From: Kitasatospora xanthocidica
GTDB lineage: Bacteria > Actinomycetota > Actinomycetes > Streptomycetales > Streptomycetaceae
Direction: 5' to 3'
Assembly (NCBI RefSeq): GCF_014656195.1
Contig: NZ_BNBY01000004.1
Span: 361,790 to 425,789 of the forward strand
Length of the DNA stretch: 64,000 bases
How positions within the stretch are numbered: position 1 is the stretch's first letter; each line of letters begins with the position of its first letter. Made by a program: the position numbers and the translations under genes. Below the pieces are notes generated by a model, which ran no database searches, was not told where the DNA came from, and saw only the letters and a program-made list of their open reading frames with translations. Of this stretch, positions 26,867 through 34,436 are shown piece by piece.

Positions 26867-27060
26867 GGCGGGTCCCTCTCGGCTGTGGGGTGTCGGGGGT
26901 CAGGATCCGGCCCGGCCGGCGGGGGACTTCACCGCGACGACCGGACGTGATCAGCGTAGGCAGCCGGAGTGCTTCGCCGCGCGTCGGAACGCGGCTGGTC
27001 AGGCAGGTTTCGGGCGTCTTCGGGCCGGTCCGCGCAGGATTCCTGCGTACCCCGCCGGGG

Positions 27061-27525
27061 TCAGCCGATGAGCTGGGAGAGGACCACCGAGGAGCGGCTG
27101 CGCTGGACGCCGGGCTCGCGCCGGATCCGCTCGATGACGGCCTCCAGATGGCGCATGTCGGCGGCCCGCAGGTGGACCAGGGCGTCCGGGTCGCCGGTGA
27201 CCGTCCAGGCCGCGACGACCTCCGGGAACTGCCGCAGGCTGGCCAGGATCTCCTCGGGGGCGGTGCGCTCGCGGCAGTAGACCTCGACGAAGGCCTCGGT
27301 CTGCCAGCCGAGGACGGACGGGTCGAGCACCACGGTGAAGCCCCGCACCACGCCGCGCGCCCGCAGCCGGTCGATCCGGCGGCGCACGGCGGTGGCGGAG
27401 AGGTTCACCTGCAGGCCGATCTCGGCGTACGAGGCGCGGCCGTCGCTGCCGAGCCGGGCGAGCAGGAGCCGGTCGGTCTCGTCCAGGTCGGCCCCGACCA
27501 CCTCGTGTGCTCGGCTGCTGGTCAT
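27061..27525 (-). CDS. Lrp/AsnC-family transcriptional regulator
   Basis: A 154-aa full-length Lrp protein. The winged helix-turn-helix at about 15-65 reads DETDRLLLARLGSDGRASY, AEIGLQVNLSATAVRRRIDR. The C-terminal RAM effector domain (about 75-145) contains TEAFVEVYC and VVAAWTVTGDPDALVHL. ATG 27525 has GGAG 10 nt upstream; an in-frame ATG at 27597 would add a low-complexity tail. It lies 194 bp upstream of the decarboxylase on the same strand and probably controls it and itself. Confidence 0.9.
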   Translation of the reverse strand: MTSSRAHEVVGADLDETDRLLLARLGSDGRASYAEIGLQVNLSATAVRRRIDRLRARGVVRGFTVVLDPSVLGWQTEAFVEVYCRERTAPEEILASLRQFPEVVAAWTVTGDPDALVHLRAADMRHLEAVIERIRREPGVQRSRSSVVLSQLIG

Positions 27526-27610
27526 CGGTGCGGGGCTCCACGGGTCGTGCGGGGGTCGGCGGGGCGTCGCGGAGGCTGCTGCCGTTGCCGTCGCCATTGC
27601 CGAAACGGTT

Positions 27611-27627
27611 CGCCAACCATTCTGGCG
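27611..27627. promoter_or_regulatory. Possible Lrp-type operator
   Basis: An inverted repeat, CGCCA-n7-TGGCG, 86 bp upstream of the Lrp start. The dyad with an AT-richer centre (ACCATTC) is the kind of site Lrp/AsnC proteins bind. Assignment is by position only. Confidence 0.35.
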
Positions 27628-27921
27628 GATGACCCGAACGAGTTCACCGCCGAAGGATGACGGGCCGGTGTCGGTCGGCGGGCAAACCGCCGGCCGGGGC
27701 GCGCCACGGCGCACCCGGAGGACGGTCCCGCCCCGGACGCGGCCCTCCGAGCGCCCTGCCGGCGGAAAGGTGGGGGCGACGGGCGGCCGGGGCCTTCGAA
27801 ATATCGATTCGGACACGCCCGGACCCACCCAAATCGGTCAACCGGCTCCGATAGGGCCGATCCGGCGAGCGGTTCTCGTCACATCGACAGAACGGCCATC
27901 GTCACTCTGACGCGAACCGGT

Positions 27922-27946
27922 TATCATAGATAGCGTCAGATAGACG
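27922..27946. promoter_or_regulatory. AT-rich dyads upstream of nadA
   Basis: Two adjacent small palindromes, TATC-ATA-GATA (27922-27932) and CGTC-AGATA-GACG (27934-27946), with GATAG repeated 10 bp apart. They are strikingly AT-rich for this genome. They sit 45 to 70 nt before the nadA start, where an NAD-pathway repressor or the -10 element could act. No known box is matched with certainty. Confidence 0.35.
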
Positions 27947-27991
27947 AAAAGGCTTCACCGCTTGATCGGCCGCACAGAAGGGCACCCGCCC

Positions 27992-29176
27992 GTGACCACC
28001 ACCATCACCGAGACCTACGGCGTCGACCCCACTCCGACGCCGCTCGCTCTGCTGCTGCTCGGCCGTGAGGCCGACCCGAACAGCGAGCGCGGCGTCGAGT
28101 GCCCCGGTGACCTCCCGCCGGCCTCCGACCCGAACCTCGTGGAGCGCGCCCGGGCGGCCAAGGCCACGCTGGGCGACCGCGTCTTCATCCTCGGCCACCA
28201 CTACCAGCGCGACGAGGTGATCGAGTTCGCCGACGTCACCGGCGACTCCTTCAAGCTCGCCCGCGACGCGGCGGCCCGTCCCGAGGCCGAGTACATCGTC
28301 TTCTGCGGTGTGCACTTCATGGCCGAGTCCGCGGACATCCTCACCACCGCGGCCCAGCAGGTCATCCTGCCGGACCTCGCGGCCGGCTGCTCGATGGCCG
28401 ACATGGCCACCGCCGAGCAGGTCGCCGAGTGCTGGGACGCGCTGGCCGACGCCGGCATAGCCGACGTGACCGTCCCGGTCTCGTACATGAACTCCTCCGC
28501 CGACATCAAGGCCTTCACCGGCCGGCACGGCGGCACCATCTGCACCTCCTCCAACGCGAAGCGCGCCCTGGAGTGGGCGTTCGAGCAGGGCGAGAAGGTG
28601 CTCTTCCTGCCCGACCAGCACCTCGGCCGCAACACCGCGGTGCGCGACATGGGCCTCTCGCTGGACGACTGCGTCGTCTACAACCCGCACAAGCCGAACG
28701 GCGGCCTGACCGCCGAGCAGCTGCGGGACGCCAAGATGATCCTCTGGCGCGGCCACTGCTCGGTGCACGGCCGGTTCAGCCTGGACTCGGTGAACGACGT
28801 CCGCGCCCGGATCCCCGGCGTGAACGTCCTGGTGCACCCCGAGTGCAAGCACGAGGTCGTCGCGGCCGCCGACATGGTGGGCTCGACCGAGTACATCATC
28901 AAGGCGCTGGACGCCGCCGAGCCCGGCTCCAAGTGGGCCATCGGCACCGAGCTGAACCTCGTCCGCCGGCTGGCCAAGGCGCACCCGGACAAGGAGATCG
29001 TCTTCCTCGACCGCGCGGTCTGCTTCTGCTCGACCATGAACCGGATCGACCTGCCGCACCTGGTCTGGGCGCTGGAGTCGCTGGTCGAGGGCCGGGTGCC
29101 GAACGTGATCACCGTCGACCCGGAGACCGAGAAGCACGCCAAGGCCGCCCTGGACCGGATGCTGGCCCTGCCGTAG
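27992..29176 (+). CDS. nadA: Quinolinate synthase A
   Basis: A 394-aa long-form NadA. It condenses iminoaspartate with dihydroxyacetone phosphate to quinolinate, the first committed intermediate of de novo NAD synthesis, using a [4Fe-4S] cluster. Recognisable blocks are GHHYQRDEV (69-76), VFCGVHFMAESA with C105, CSMADMA, HPECKHEV and CFCSTMN. Likely cluster ligands are C105, C256 (WRGHCSVHG) and C346. GTG 27992 is chosen because GAAGGG lies 10 nt upstream; a TTG at 27962 also opens the frame. nadB and nadC are not in the window. Confidence 0.95.
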   Translation: MTTTITETYGVDPTPTPLALLLLGREADPNSERGVECPGDLPPASDPNLVERARAAKATLGDRVFILGHHYQRDEVIEFADVTGDSFKLARDAAARPEAEYIVFCGVHFMAESADILTTAAQQVILPDLAAGCSMADMATAEQVAECWDALADAGIADVTVPVSYMNSSADIKAFTGRHGGTICTSSNAKRALEWAFEQGEKVLFLPDQHLGRNTAVRDMGLSLDDCVVYNPHKPNGGLTAEQLRDAKMILWRGHCSVHGRFSLDSVNDVRARIPGVNVLVHPECKHEVVAAADMVGSTEYIIKALDAAEPGSKWAIGTELNLVRRLAKAHPDKEIVFLDRAVCFCSTMNRIDLPHLVWALESLVEGRVPNVITVDPETEKHAKAALDRMLALP

Positions 29177-29193
29177 CCCGGCTGGTCGCGGCC

Positions 29194-29267
29194 CGCCCCG
29201 AGCCGTGTCGTGGGCGAGCGGGCGAGCCCCCGCCCCGAGCCGTGTCACGGGCGAGCGGGCGAACAAC
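29194..29267 (+). repeat. Two tandem 37-bp direct repeats
   Basis: Units start at 29194 and 29231. Each reads CGCCCCGAGCCGTGTC, then a variable pair, then GGGCGAGCGGGCGA, with a few differences. They lie between the nadA stop and the shared terminator. Confidence 0.7.
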
Positions 29268-29272
29268 AGCCG

Positions 29273-29310
29273 AAGGGCGGGCCCCCTCCTGGTGGAGGGG
29301 GCCCGCCCTT
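29273..29310. terminator. Bidirectional terminator
   Basis: A perfect 17-bp stem (left arm AAGGGCGGGCCCCCTCC) with a TGGT loop between the convergent nadA and pspAA genes. It is followed by TTTCG on the plus strand. Confidence 0.9.
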
Positions 29311-29332
29311 TCGTCTGGCAGCAGTCGCAGCG

Positions 29333-29626
29333 TTACTCGGGGAAGCCCGGGATCACGCCCTCGCCGTCGGCCATCAGCAGCTCGCGGACCTCGTCGATCG
29401 TCGCGTCGGCGCTCGGCAGGATCAGCTCGGACGGCTCCAGCGAATCCAGCGGCACCGGGGTGCCGAACTGCTTCACCGCGTCCAGCAGCTTGCCGTAGGC
29501 CCGACGGAAGAGTTCGTCGTCCCCGGACTCCACTGCGGTGACGAGCTCGGAGTCGAGCTCGTTGAGCAGGTTCAGGTGGTCCTCGCCCACCTCGAACTGC
29601 CCCTCACCCATGACCCTCATGATCAT
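29333..29626 (-). CDS. PspA-associated protein PspAA
   Basis: A 97-aa small acidic protein: MRVMGEGQFEVGEDHLNLL, a helical middle (LDSELVTAVESGDDELFRRA), then EPSELILPSADATIDEVRELL. This matches the PspAA domain found next to PspA in actinobacteria. It is thought to work with PspA in the membrane-stress response. The gene follows pspA by 37 bp on the same strand, so they form an operon. ATG 29626 has GGGAG 9 nt upstream. Confidence 0.85.
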   Translation of the reverse strand: MIMRVMGEGQFEVGEDHLNLLNELDSELVTAVESGDDELFRRAYGKLLDAVKQFGTPVPLDSLEPSELILPSADATIDEVRELLMADGEGVIPGFPE

Positions 29627-29663
29627 GCCGTGCGTCTCCCTGGTTCGTGGGGTGGAGCTCAGA

Positions 29664-30467
29664 TCACTTGTTGTAGTTGATGCGCGGGGTGTCCTGCTGC
29701 TGCTGCGGCTGGGCCTCCGGCCGGCCCTGCTCGATCGCGGCCGGGCCCGAGGCGGGACCGCCGGACAGCTCGGCCTTCATCCGGGCCAGCTCCAGCTCGA
29801 CGTCGGAACCACCGGCGACGCGCTCCAGCTCGGCCTCGATGTCGTCCTTGCGGCCGAGACCGCTGGCGTCGTCGAGCGCACCGGAAGCGAGCAGCTCGTC
29901 GATGGCACCGGCCCGGGCCTGCATCTGGGCGGTCTTGTCCTCGGCACGCTGGATCGCCAGGCCGACGTCGCCCATCTCCTCGGAGATGCCCGAGAAGGAC
30001 TCGGCGATGCGGGTCTGCGCCTGCGCGGCGGTGTACGTCGCCTTGATGGTCTCCTTCTTGGTGCGGAAGGCGTCCACCTTGGCCTGCAGCCGCTGGGAGG
30101 CGAGGGTGAGCTTCTCCTCCTCGGCCTGCAGCTGCTGGTACTGGGTCTCCAGATCGGTGATCTGGGACTGCATGTTGGCCTTGCGGGTCAGCGCCTCGCG
30201 CGCGAGGTCCTCGCGGCCGAGGGACAGCGCCTTGCGGCCCTGGTCCTCGTACTTGGCCGACTGCTGCTGGAGCTGGGTCAGCTGGAGTTCGAGACGCTTG
30301 CGCGAGGTCGCGACGTCCGCGACACCGCGCCGTACCTTCTGCAGCAGTTCCAGCTGCTTCTGGTACGAATAGTCGAGCGTCTCACGCGGATCCTCCGCCC
30401 GATCCAAGGCCTTGTTCGCCTTGGAGCGGAAGATCAGCCCCATACGCTTCATGATTCCGTCGCTCAT
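29664..30467 (-). CDS. pspA: PspA/IM30 family membrane-stress protein
   Basis: A 267-aa almost entirely helical protein: the N terminus MSDGIMKRMGLIFRSKANKALDR has the amphipathic membrane-binding character, then a long coiled coil (about 35-215, for example LQQQSAKYEDQGRKAL and SQITDLETQYQQLQAEE). A low-complexity PQQQQDTPRINYNK tail ends it. PspA/IM30 proteins assemble ESCRT-III-like coats on damaged membranes. ATG 30467 has GAGG directly upstream and matches the family start. The 301-bp gap to the divergent DUF3043 gene holds both promoters and no gene. Confidence 0.92.
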   Translation of the reverse strand: MSDGIMKRMGLIFRSKANKALDRAEDPRETLDYSYQKQLELLQKVRRGVADVATSRKRLELQLTQLQQQSAKYEDQGRKALSLGREDLAREALTRKANMQSQITDLETQYQQLQAEEEKLTLASQRLQAKVDAFRTKKETIKATYTAAQAQTRIAESFSGISEEMGDVGLAIQRAEDKTAQMQARAGAIDELLASGALDDASGLGRKDDIEAELERVAGGSDVELELARMKAELSGGPASGPAAIEQGRPEAQPQQQQDTPRINYNK

Positions 30468-30768
30468 GGGCCTCGGGTGCCCCCTTCTCCGGCCTGCGGT
30501 CTCTATCTCGTTACCAGACACGACGAGTGTATGTGCAGCGAGCCCATCGCCGCAGTGCACCTGCCTGCAACAAGACTGCTACAGCGACCAGTGGCGTTTC
30601 CTCATCCCCCGGGTGGATCCGCCCCTCATCCCCCCCATCGTCCATCCGACTGATCCCCTACGGGAAGCCCCCGGGAAACCCGGTTCCGGCGGCTTCCTGC
30701 CGGTATCGATATGCGTTCGGTTCCGAGGGCACCCGTGGAAGCGGCTCCGCACCCCGTACGCTGGTGGT

Positions 30769-31368
30769 GTGTTCCGACGCCGTTCAGATGATGCCGCCGC
30801 CTCCGCCACCGTGCTGGAGAAGCAGGACGAGACGACCCAGGCCCGCCACCCCGAGGCCAAGAAGGGCCGCCCCACCCCCAAGCGCAACGAGGCCGCGGCC
30901 AACCGACGCGCCCGGGTGACGGTGCCCAAGGACCGCAAGGAGGCCACCCGCCAGGCGCGCGAGCAGATGCGGAGCGAGCGCGAGAAGCAGCGCCAAGCGC
31001 TGATGAACGGCGACCAGCGCCACCTCCCGGCCCGTGACAAGGGCCCGGTGCGCAAGTTCGCCCGCGACTACGTGGACGCCCGCTGGTCGCTCGCCGAGTT
31101 CTTCCTCCCCGCCGCCGTCGTCATCCTGGTGCTCAGCATCATCAAGGTGACCCAGCTGCAGGTGCTCTCCACGCTGCTGTTCCTGCTGTTCTTCGTCTTC
31201 GTGATCCTGGACTTCGTCCGCCTCGGCCTGGGCCTGCGCAAGCAGCTCGCCGAGCGCTTCCCGAACGAGAACACCCGCGGCGCGGTCGCCTACGGGATCA
31301 TGCGCACCCTGCAGATGCGCCGCCTGCGCCTGCCCAAGCCGCAGGTGCGGCGCGGGGAGAAGCCCTGA
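30769..31368 (+). CDS. DUF3043 membrane protein
   Basis: A 199-aa conserved actinobacterial protein of unknown function. The N-terminal half is highly charged and basic (KKGRPTPKRNEAAANRRARV, RKEATRQAREQMRSEREKQ), which would make a cytoplasmic, possibly nucleic-acid-binding tail. Two adjacent membrane helices follow (FFLPAAVVILVLSIIKV and LLFLLFFVFVILDFVRLG). The GTG start at 30769 is immediately family-like (VFRRRSDD). Its stop overlaps the CTG start of the methyltransferase (CTGA). Confidence 0.85.
   Translation: MFRRRSDDAAASATVLEKQDETTQARHPEAKKGRPTPKRNEAAANRRARVTVPKDRKEATRQAREQMRSEREKQRQALMNGDQRHLPARDKGPVRKFARDYVDARWSLAEFFLPAAVVILVLSIIKVTQLQVLSTLLFLLFFVFVILDFVRLGLGLRKQLAERFPNENTRGAVAYGIMRTLQMRRLRLPKPQVRRGEKP
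31354..31359 (+). promoter_or_regulatory. Ribosome-binding site supporting a CTG start
   Basis: GGGGAG, 5 nt before CTG 31365, inside the last codons of the DUF3043 gene. No ATG, GTG or TTG in the methyltransferase frame lies between it and the conserved methyltransferase region. Confidence 0.6.
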
Positions 31369-32267
31369 CCGCCGAACCGGTCGACTCCGGCTGGGCCCCG
31401 CCCTCCTGGGAGGGGCCCGGCCTGTACGCGCTGCCGGGGCAGGGCCACGGCGGCCACGACCGGCTGGCCCAGGAGCGACGGCTGCCCTCGCGCAGCGGAT
31501 CCTTCGCCGGCGGCACCGCCGCCTGGCTGGACCGGCTCGGCGGACTGCGCAACTTCGTCCGCCAGGAACTCGTCTCCCGCCAGCTCGCCGAACAGCTGGC
31601 CGGCCGCGCCGGGCAGCGGGTGCTCGACATCGGCTGCGGCCAGGGCACCCAGGCGCTGCGGCTGGCCCGGGCCGGTCACTACGTCACCGGGATCGACTCG
31701 GACCCGGTCGCGCTCGGCGTCGCCCAGGGGGCGCTCGCCGAGGAACCCGAGGAGGTCCGCGGCCGGCTGCAGCTGCTCAGCGGCGACGGCCACCAGTGCG
31801 GGCGCTGGTTCGGCCCGCGCAGCTTCGACGTGGTGCTCTGCCACGGCGTCCTGATGTACCTGCCCGACCCGGACCCGATGATCGCCTCGCTGGCCCGGCT
31901 GCTGGCGCCCGGCGGGCTGCTCTCGCTGCTGGTCCGCAACCGCGACGCCCTCGCCCTGCGGCCCGCCGCCGCCGGGGACTGGCGGGCCGCCCTGCACGCC
32001 TTCGAGAGCGACCGGTACTACAACCGGCTCGGACTGGCCGCCCGGGCCTACCGGCTCGCCGACCTCTCCGTCACCCTCTCCGAGGTGTCGGTGCCGATCC
32101 GGCACTGGTACGGCGTGCGGGTCTTCACCGACAACGCCCCCGACGACGCGGCCCCGCCGGTGGACGGGCGGCAGCTGGCCCAGCTCCTCGAAGCCGAGGA
32201 CCGGGCCGGCCGCACCGACCCGTACCGGCAGGTCGCCGCGCTGCTGCACGTGATCGGGTCGAAGTAG
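31365..32267 (+). CDS. Class I SAM-dependent methyltransferase (apparent CTG start)
   Basis: A 300-aa Rossmann-fold methyltransferase. Motif I is VLDIGCGQGTQALRLA (86-101), then an acidic GIDSDPVALG strand-2 end, then LSGDGHQC, and motif IV FDVVLCHGVLMYLPDPD. The pattern resembles tRNA CmoB/CmoM-like and BioC-like proteins; the substrate is unknown. The frame is open upstream of motif I and family-like residues begin at LTAEPVDSG. The only start with a spaced Shine-Dalgarno is CTG 31365, which overlaps the DUF3043 stop. A GTG at 31620 would delete the first 85 residues and begin inside motif I. Confidence 0.8.
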   Translation: MTAEPVDSGWAPPSWEGPGLYALPGQGHGGHDRLAQERRLPSRSGSFAGGTAAWLDRLGGLRNFVRQELVSRQLAEQLAGRAGQRVLDIGCGQGTQALRLARAGHYVTGIDSDPVALGVAQGALAEEPEEVRGRLQLLSGDGHQCGRWFGPRSFDVVLCHGVLMYLPDPDPMIASLARLLAPGGLLSLLVRNRDALALRPAAAGDWRAALHAFESDRYYNRLGLAARAYRLADLSVTLSEVSVPIRHWYGVRVFTDNAPDDAAPPVDGRQLAQLLEAEDRAGRTDPYRQVAALLHVIGSK

Positions 32268-32273
32268 ACCCGC

Positions 32274-32298
32274 CGGGCCCGCTCACCGTGCGGGCCCG
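32274..32298. terminator. Bidirectional terminator
   Basis: CGGGCCCGC and GCGGGCCCG, a perfect 9-bp stem with a 7-nt loop, between the convergent methyltransferase and a 66-aa protein gene. Confidence 0.65.
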
Positions 32299-32307
32299 CC
32301 GAGGGGC

Positions 32308-32508
32308 CTACCCCTCGTGCAGGCTCATCGCGTAGATCACCCGGTCGTCCTCCAGGAGCACCGCGGTGTCGACGCCGTCCTCCGCGAGCTGCTTCCAGGT
32401 CTCCCCGATCCAGGTCTCGGCGTCGCCCTGACCGGCGAACTCCTCCTGGCCGGCGTCGGTCGTCGCCGCGCTGCCGTCCGCCTTCTCGTACCGCCACGTC
32501 CACGCCAT
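32308..32508 (-). CDS. Small conserved hypothetical protein (66 aa)
   Basis: MAWTWRYEKADGSAAT followed by an acidic helical region (AETWIGETWKQLAEDGVDTA) and a short beta end (VLLEDDRVIYAMSL). Not assigned to a function. It has a strong start: ATG 32508 with GAGGAG 7 nt upstream. It is divergent from cobU. Confidence 0.75.
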   Translation of the reverse strand: MAWTWRYEKADGSAATTDAGQEEFAGQGDAETWIGETWKQLAEDGVDTAVLLEDDRVIYAMSLHEG

Positions 32509-32619
32509 GCCCGGCTCCTCCCACCGACGACGCTGCCTGTAGTTGCTGCGCACCTTAGCCTGCCCGGCCCGATCTTCCGTATGCCTCGTCCGGACGCCCC
32601 GTCCGGCAGGATGGGCGGC

Positions 32620-33204
32620 ATGGCGACCCTCCCCCCGCTCCCCCGCACGCTGCTGCTCGGCGGCGCCCGGTCCGGCAAGTCCACCCGCGCCGAGCAGCTG
32701 CTCGCCGACCGGCCGGACGTCCTGTACGTGGCCACCGGCGGCACCCGGGACGGCGACGCCGAGTGGGCCCAGCGGGTCTCCCTGCACCGGGAGCGCCGGC
32801 CGGCGAGCTGGCGCACCGCCGAGACCTGCGACCTGGAGGCCGTGCTGGCCGACACCGCCGACCCGGCGCCGGTCCTGATCGACTGCCTGGCGCTCTGGCT
32901 GACGTCCGTGATGGACGAGTGCGGGGCCTGGGACGACGAGGCCTGGGCGGACCGGGCCGAGGCCGCGGTGCAGCGGCGCTGCGAGGCGCTGGCGACGGCC
33001 TGGGCCGCCACCGGGCGCACCGTCGTCGCGGTGAGCAACGAGGTCGGCATGGGTGTCGTCCCGGCCACCGCCGCCGGCCGCCGGTTCCGCGACACCCTGG
33101 GCCGGCTCAACATGGCCGTGGCGGACGCCTCCGAGCGGGTCCTGCTGGTCGTGGCCGGGCAGGTGCTGACCGTCAAGCCGGACGTCAAGCCAGCCGCGGG
33201 CTGA
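32620..33204 (+). CDS. cobU: Adenosylcobinamide kinase / adenosylcobinamide-phosphate guanylyltransferase
   Basis: A 194-aa CobU (CobP type). It phosphorylates adenosylcobinamide and then adds GMP, preparing the lower-ligand attachment of cobalamin. The P-loop GGARSGKST (about 12-20) and VATGGTRDGDAEW are diagnostic, with the guanylylated His in SLHRERRP and the terminal VVAVSNEVGMGVVP, FRDTLGRLN blocks. The start is ATG 32620 or, less likely, ATG 32611; neither has a strong site. cobT follows after 28 bp. No cobalamin riboswitch is seen upstream. Confidence 0.94.
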   Translation: MATLPPLPRTLLLGGARSGKSTRAEQLLADRPDVLYVATGGTRDGDAEWAQRVSLHRERRPASWRTAETCDLEAVLADTADPAPVLIDCLALWLTSVMDECGAWDDEAWADRAEAAVQRRCEALATAWAATGRTVVAVSNEVGMGVVPATAAGRRFRDTLGRLNMAVADASERVLLVVAGQVLTVKPDVKPAAG

Positions 33205-33232
33205 ACACCTTCGGCGTGTAGCCTTCCGACCG

Positions 33233-34357
33233 ATGGACACGACCGTGGATCTCGATACGTTCTCCTCGCTCGTCGAGCGCCCCGACGAGAGCGCCCGGCG
33301 GGCCGCCGACGAGCGCTGGCAGGCGGCCGACCGCCCGCGCGGCGGGCTCGGCAAGCTGGAGGAGCTGGGCAGCTGGCTCGCCTCCGTACAGGGGCGCTCC
33401 CCGGTGCTGCCGGTCTCCGCGCCCAAGGTGCTGCTGTTCGCCGCCGACCACGGCGTGGCCGCGCTCGGGGTGTCCCGGATGCCCGCCCGCGGCGGCACCG
33501 CGGCCCGGGTGCGGGACGTCCTGGACGGCACCGCGCCGGTGGCCAGGCTGGCCGCGCGCTACGGCGCCGAGGTGCGGGTGGTCGACGTCGCGGTGGACGC
33601 CGATCCCGCCGACTTCCCGGACGAGGTGGTCGCCCACCGGATCCGGCGCGGCTCCGGCCGGATCGACGTCGAGGACGCGCTCACCGCGGAGGAGACCGTC
33701 CGGGCCTTCCGGGCCGGCATGGCCGTCGCCGACGAGGAGGCCGACGCCGGCACCGACCTGGTGCTGCTCGGCGACCTCGGCGTGGGCGCCACCACCGTGG
33801 CCGGCGTCCTGGTCGGCGCGCTGTGCGGGACGGACGCGGCCGCGGTCACCGGACGCGGCTCCGGGATCGACGACCGGGTGTGGATGGTCAAGTGCGCCAC
33901 CATCCGGGACTCGCTGCGGCGGGCCCGGCCGGTGCTCGGCGACCAGCTGGCGCTGCTCGGCACCACCGGCGGGGCCGACTTCGCGGCGATCACCGGCTTC
34001 CTGCTGCAGGCGGCCGTCCGACGGCTGCCGGTGGTCCTGGACGGCGTGGTCTCGGCGGCCTGCGCGCTGGTCGCGCAGCGGATCGCCTTCCGGGCGCCGG
34101 AGTGGTGGCGGGCCGGGCAGTCCAGCGGCGAGCCCGCCCAGGCGAAGGCGTACGACCGGCTGACCCTGACGCCGTTGCAGGACCAGGGGATCACCATGGG
34201 CGAGGGCGTCGGCGCGCTGCTGGCGCTGCCGCTGCTGCAGGCGGCGGGGGACGCGCTCGCGGACGAGGCGCCGAGGCCGTTCGTCCCGGCGGCGGCGAAG
34301 CAGCCCGCGGAGCCGCCGAAGCTGCCGTCGGCGGCGGACCTGCTGCGGAAGCTGTAG
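33233..34357 (+). CDS. cobT: Nicotinate-nucleotide-dimethylbenzimidazole phosphoribosyltransferase
   Basis: A 374-aa CobT that makes alpha-ribazole phosphate from dimethylbenzimidazole and nicotinate mononucleotide. Conserved blocks are RPRGGLGKLEELGSWLA, FAADHGVAALGVS, LLGDLGVGATTVAGVL and the catalytic-Glu region TLTPLQDQGITMGEGVGALL. A Pro/Ala-rich C-terminal tail (PAAAKQPAEPPKLPSAA) is extra. It is the second gene of the cobU-cobT-cobS run. Confidence 0.95.
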   Translation: MDTTVDLDTFSSLVERPDESARRAADERWQAADRPRGGLGKLEELGSWLASVQGRSPVLPVSAPKVLLFAADHGVAALGVSRMPARGGTAARVRDVLDGTAPVARLAARYGAEVRVVDVAVDADPADFPDEVVAHRIRRGSGRIDVEDALTAEETVRAFRAGMAVADEEADAGTDLVLLGDLGVGATTVAGVLVGALCGTDAAAVTGRGSGIDDRVWMVKCATIRDSLRRARPVLGDQLALLGTTGGADFAAITGFLLQAAVRRLPVVLDGVVSAACALVAQRIAFRAPEWWRAGQSSGEPAQAKAYDRLTLTPLQDQGITMGEGVGALLALPLLQAAGDALADEAPRPFVPAAAKQPAEPPKLPSAADLLRKL

Positions 34358-34387
34358 CGAACCGCCCCCGCCCCCGGACGCCGGTCG

Positions 34388-34415
34388 GAGAACGCCCCTG
34401 CGAAGGGGCGTTCTC
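34388..34415 (+). terminator. Perfect hairpin between cobT and cobS
   Basis: GAGAACGCCCCT and AGGGGCGTTCTC form a 12-bp stem with a GCGA tetraloop. GCTGTTGAG follows, with no U tract. It lies within 79 bp between two same-strand genes of one pathway. It may be an attenuator or RNA-stabilising hairpin rather than a full stop. Confidence 0.6.
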
Positions 34416-34436
34416 GCTGTTGAGAGGAGTGCGCTC

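Larger units (their letters stand above)
27526..27991. other. 466-bp divergent intergenic region (Lrp regulator / nadA)
   Basis: No gene is supported. It holds the promoter regions of the Lrp gene (leftward) and nadA (rightward), including the two small inverted-repeat sites listed separately at 27611-27627 and 27922-27946. Confidence 0.5.
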
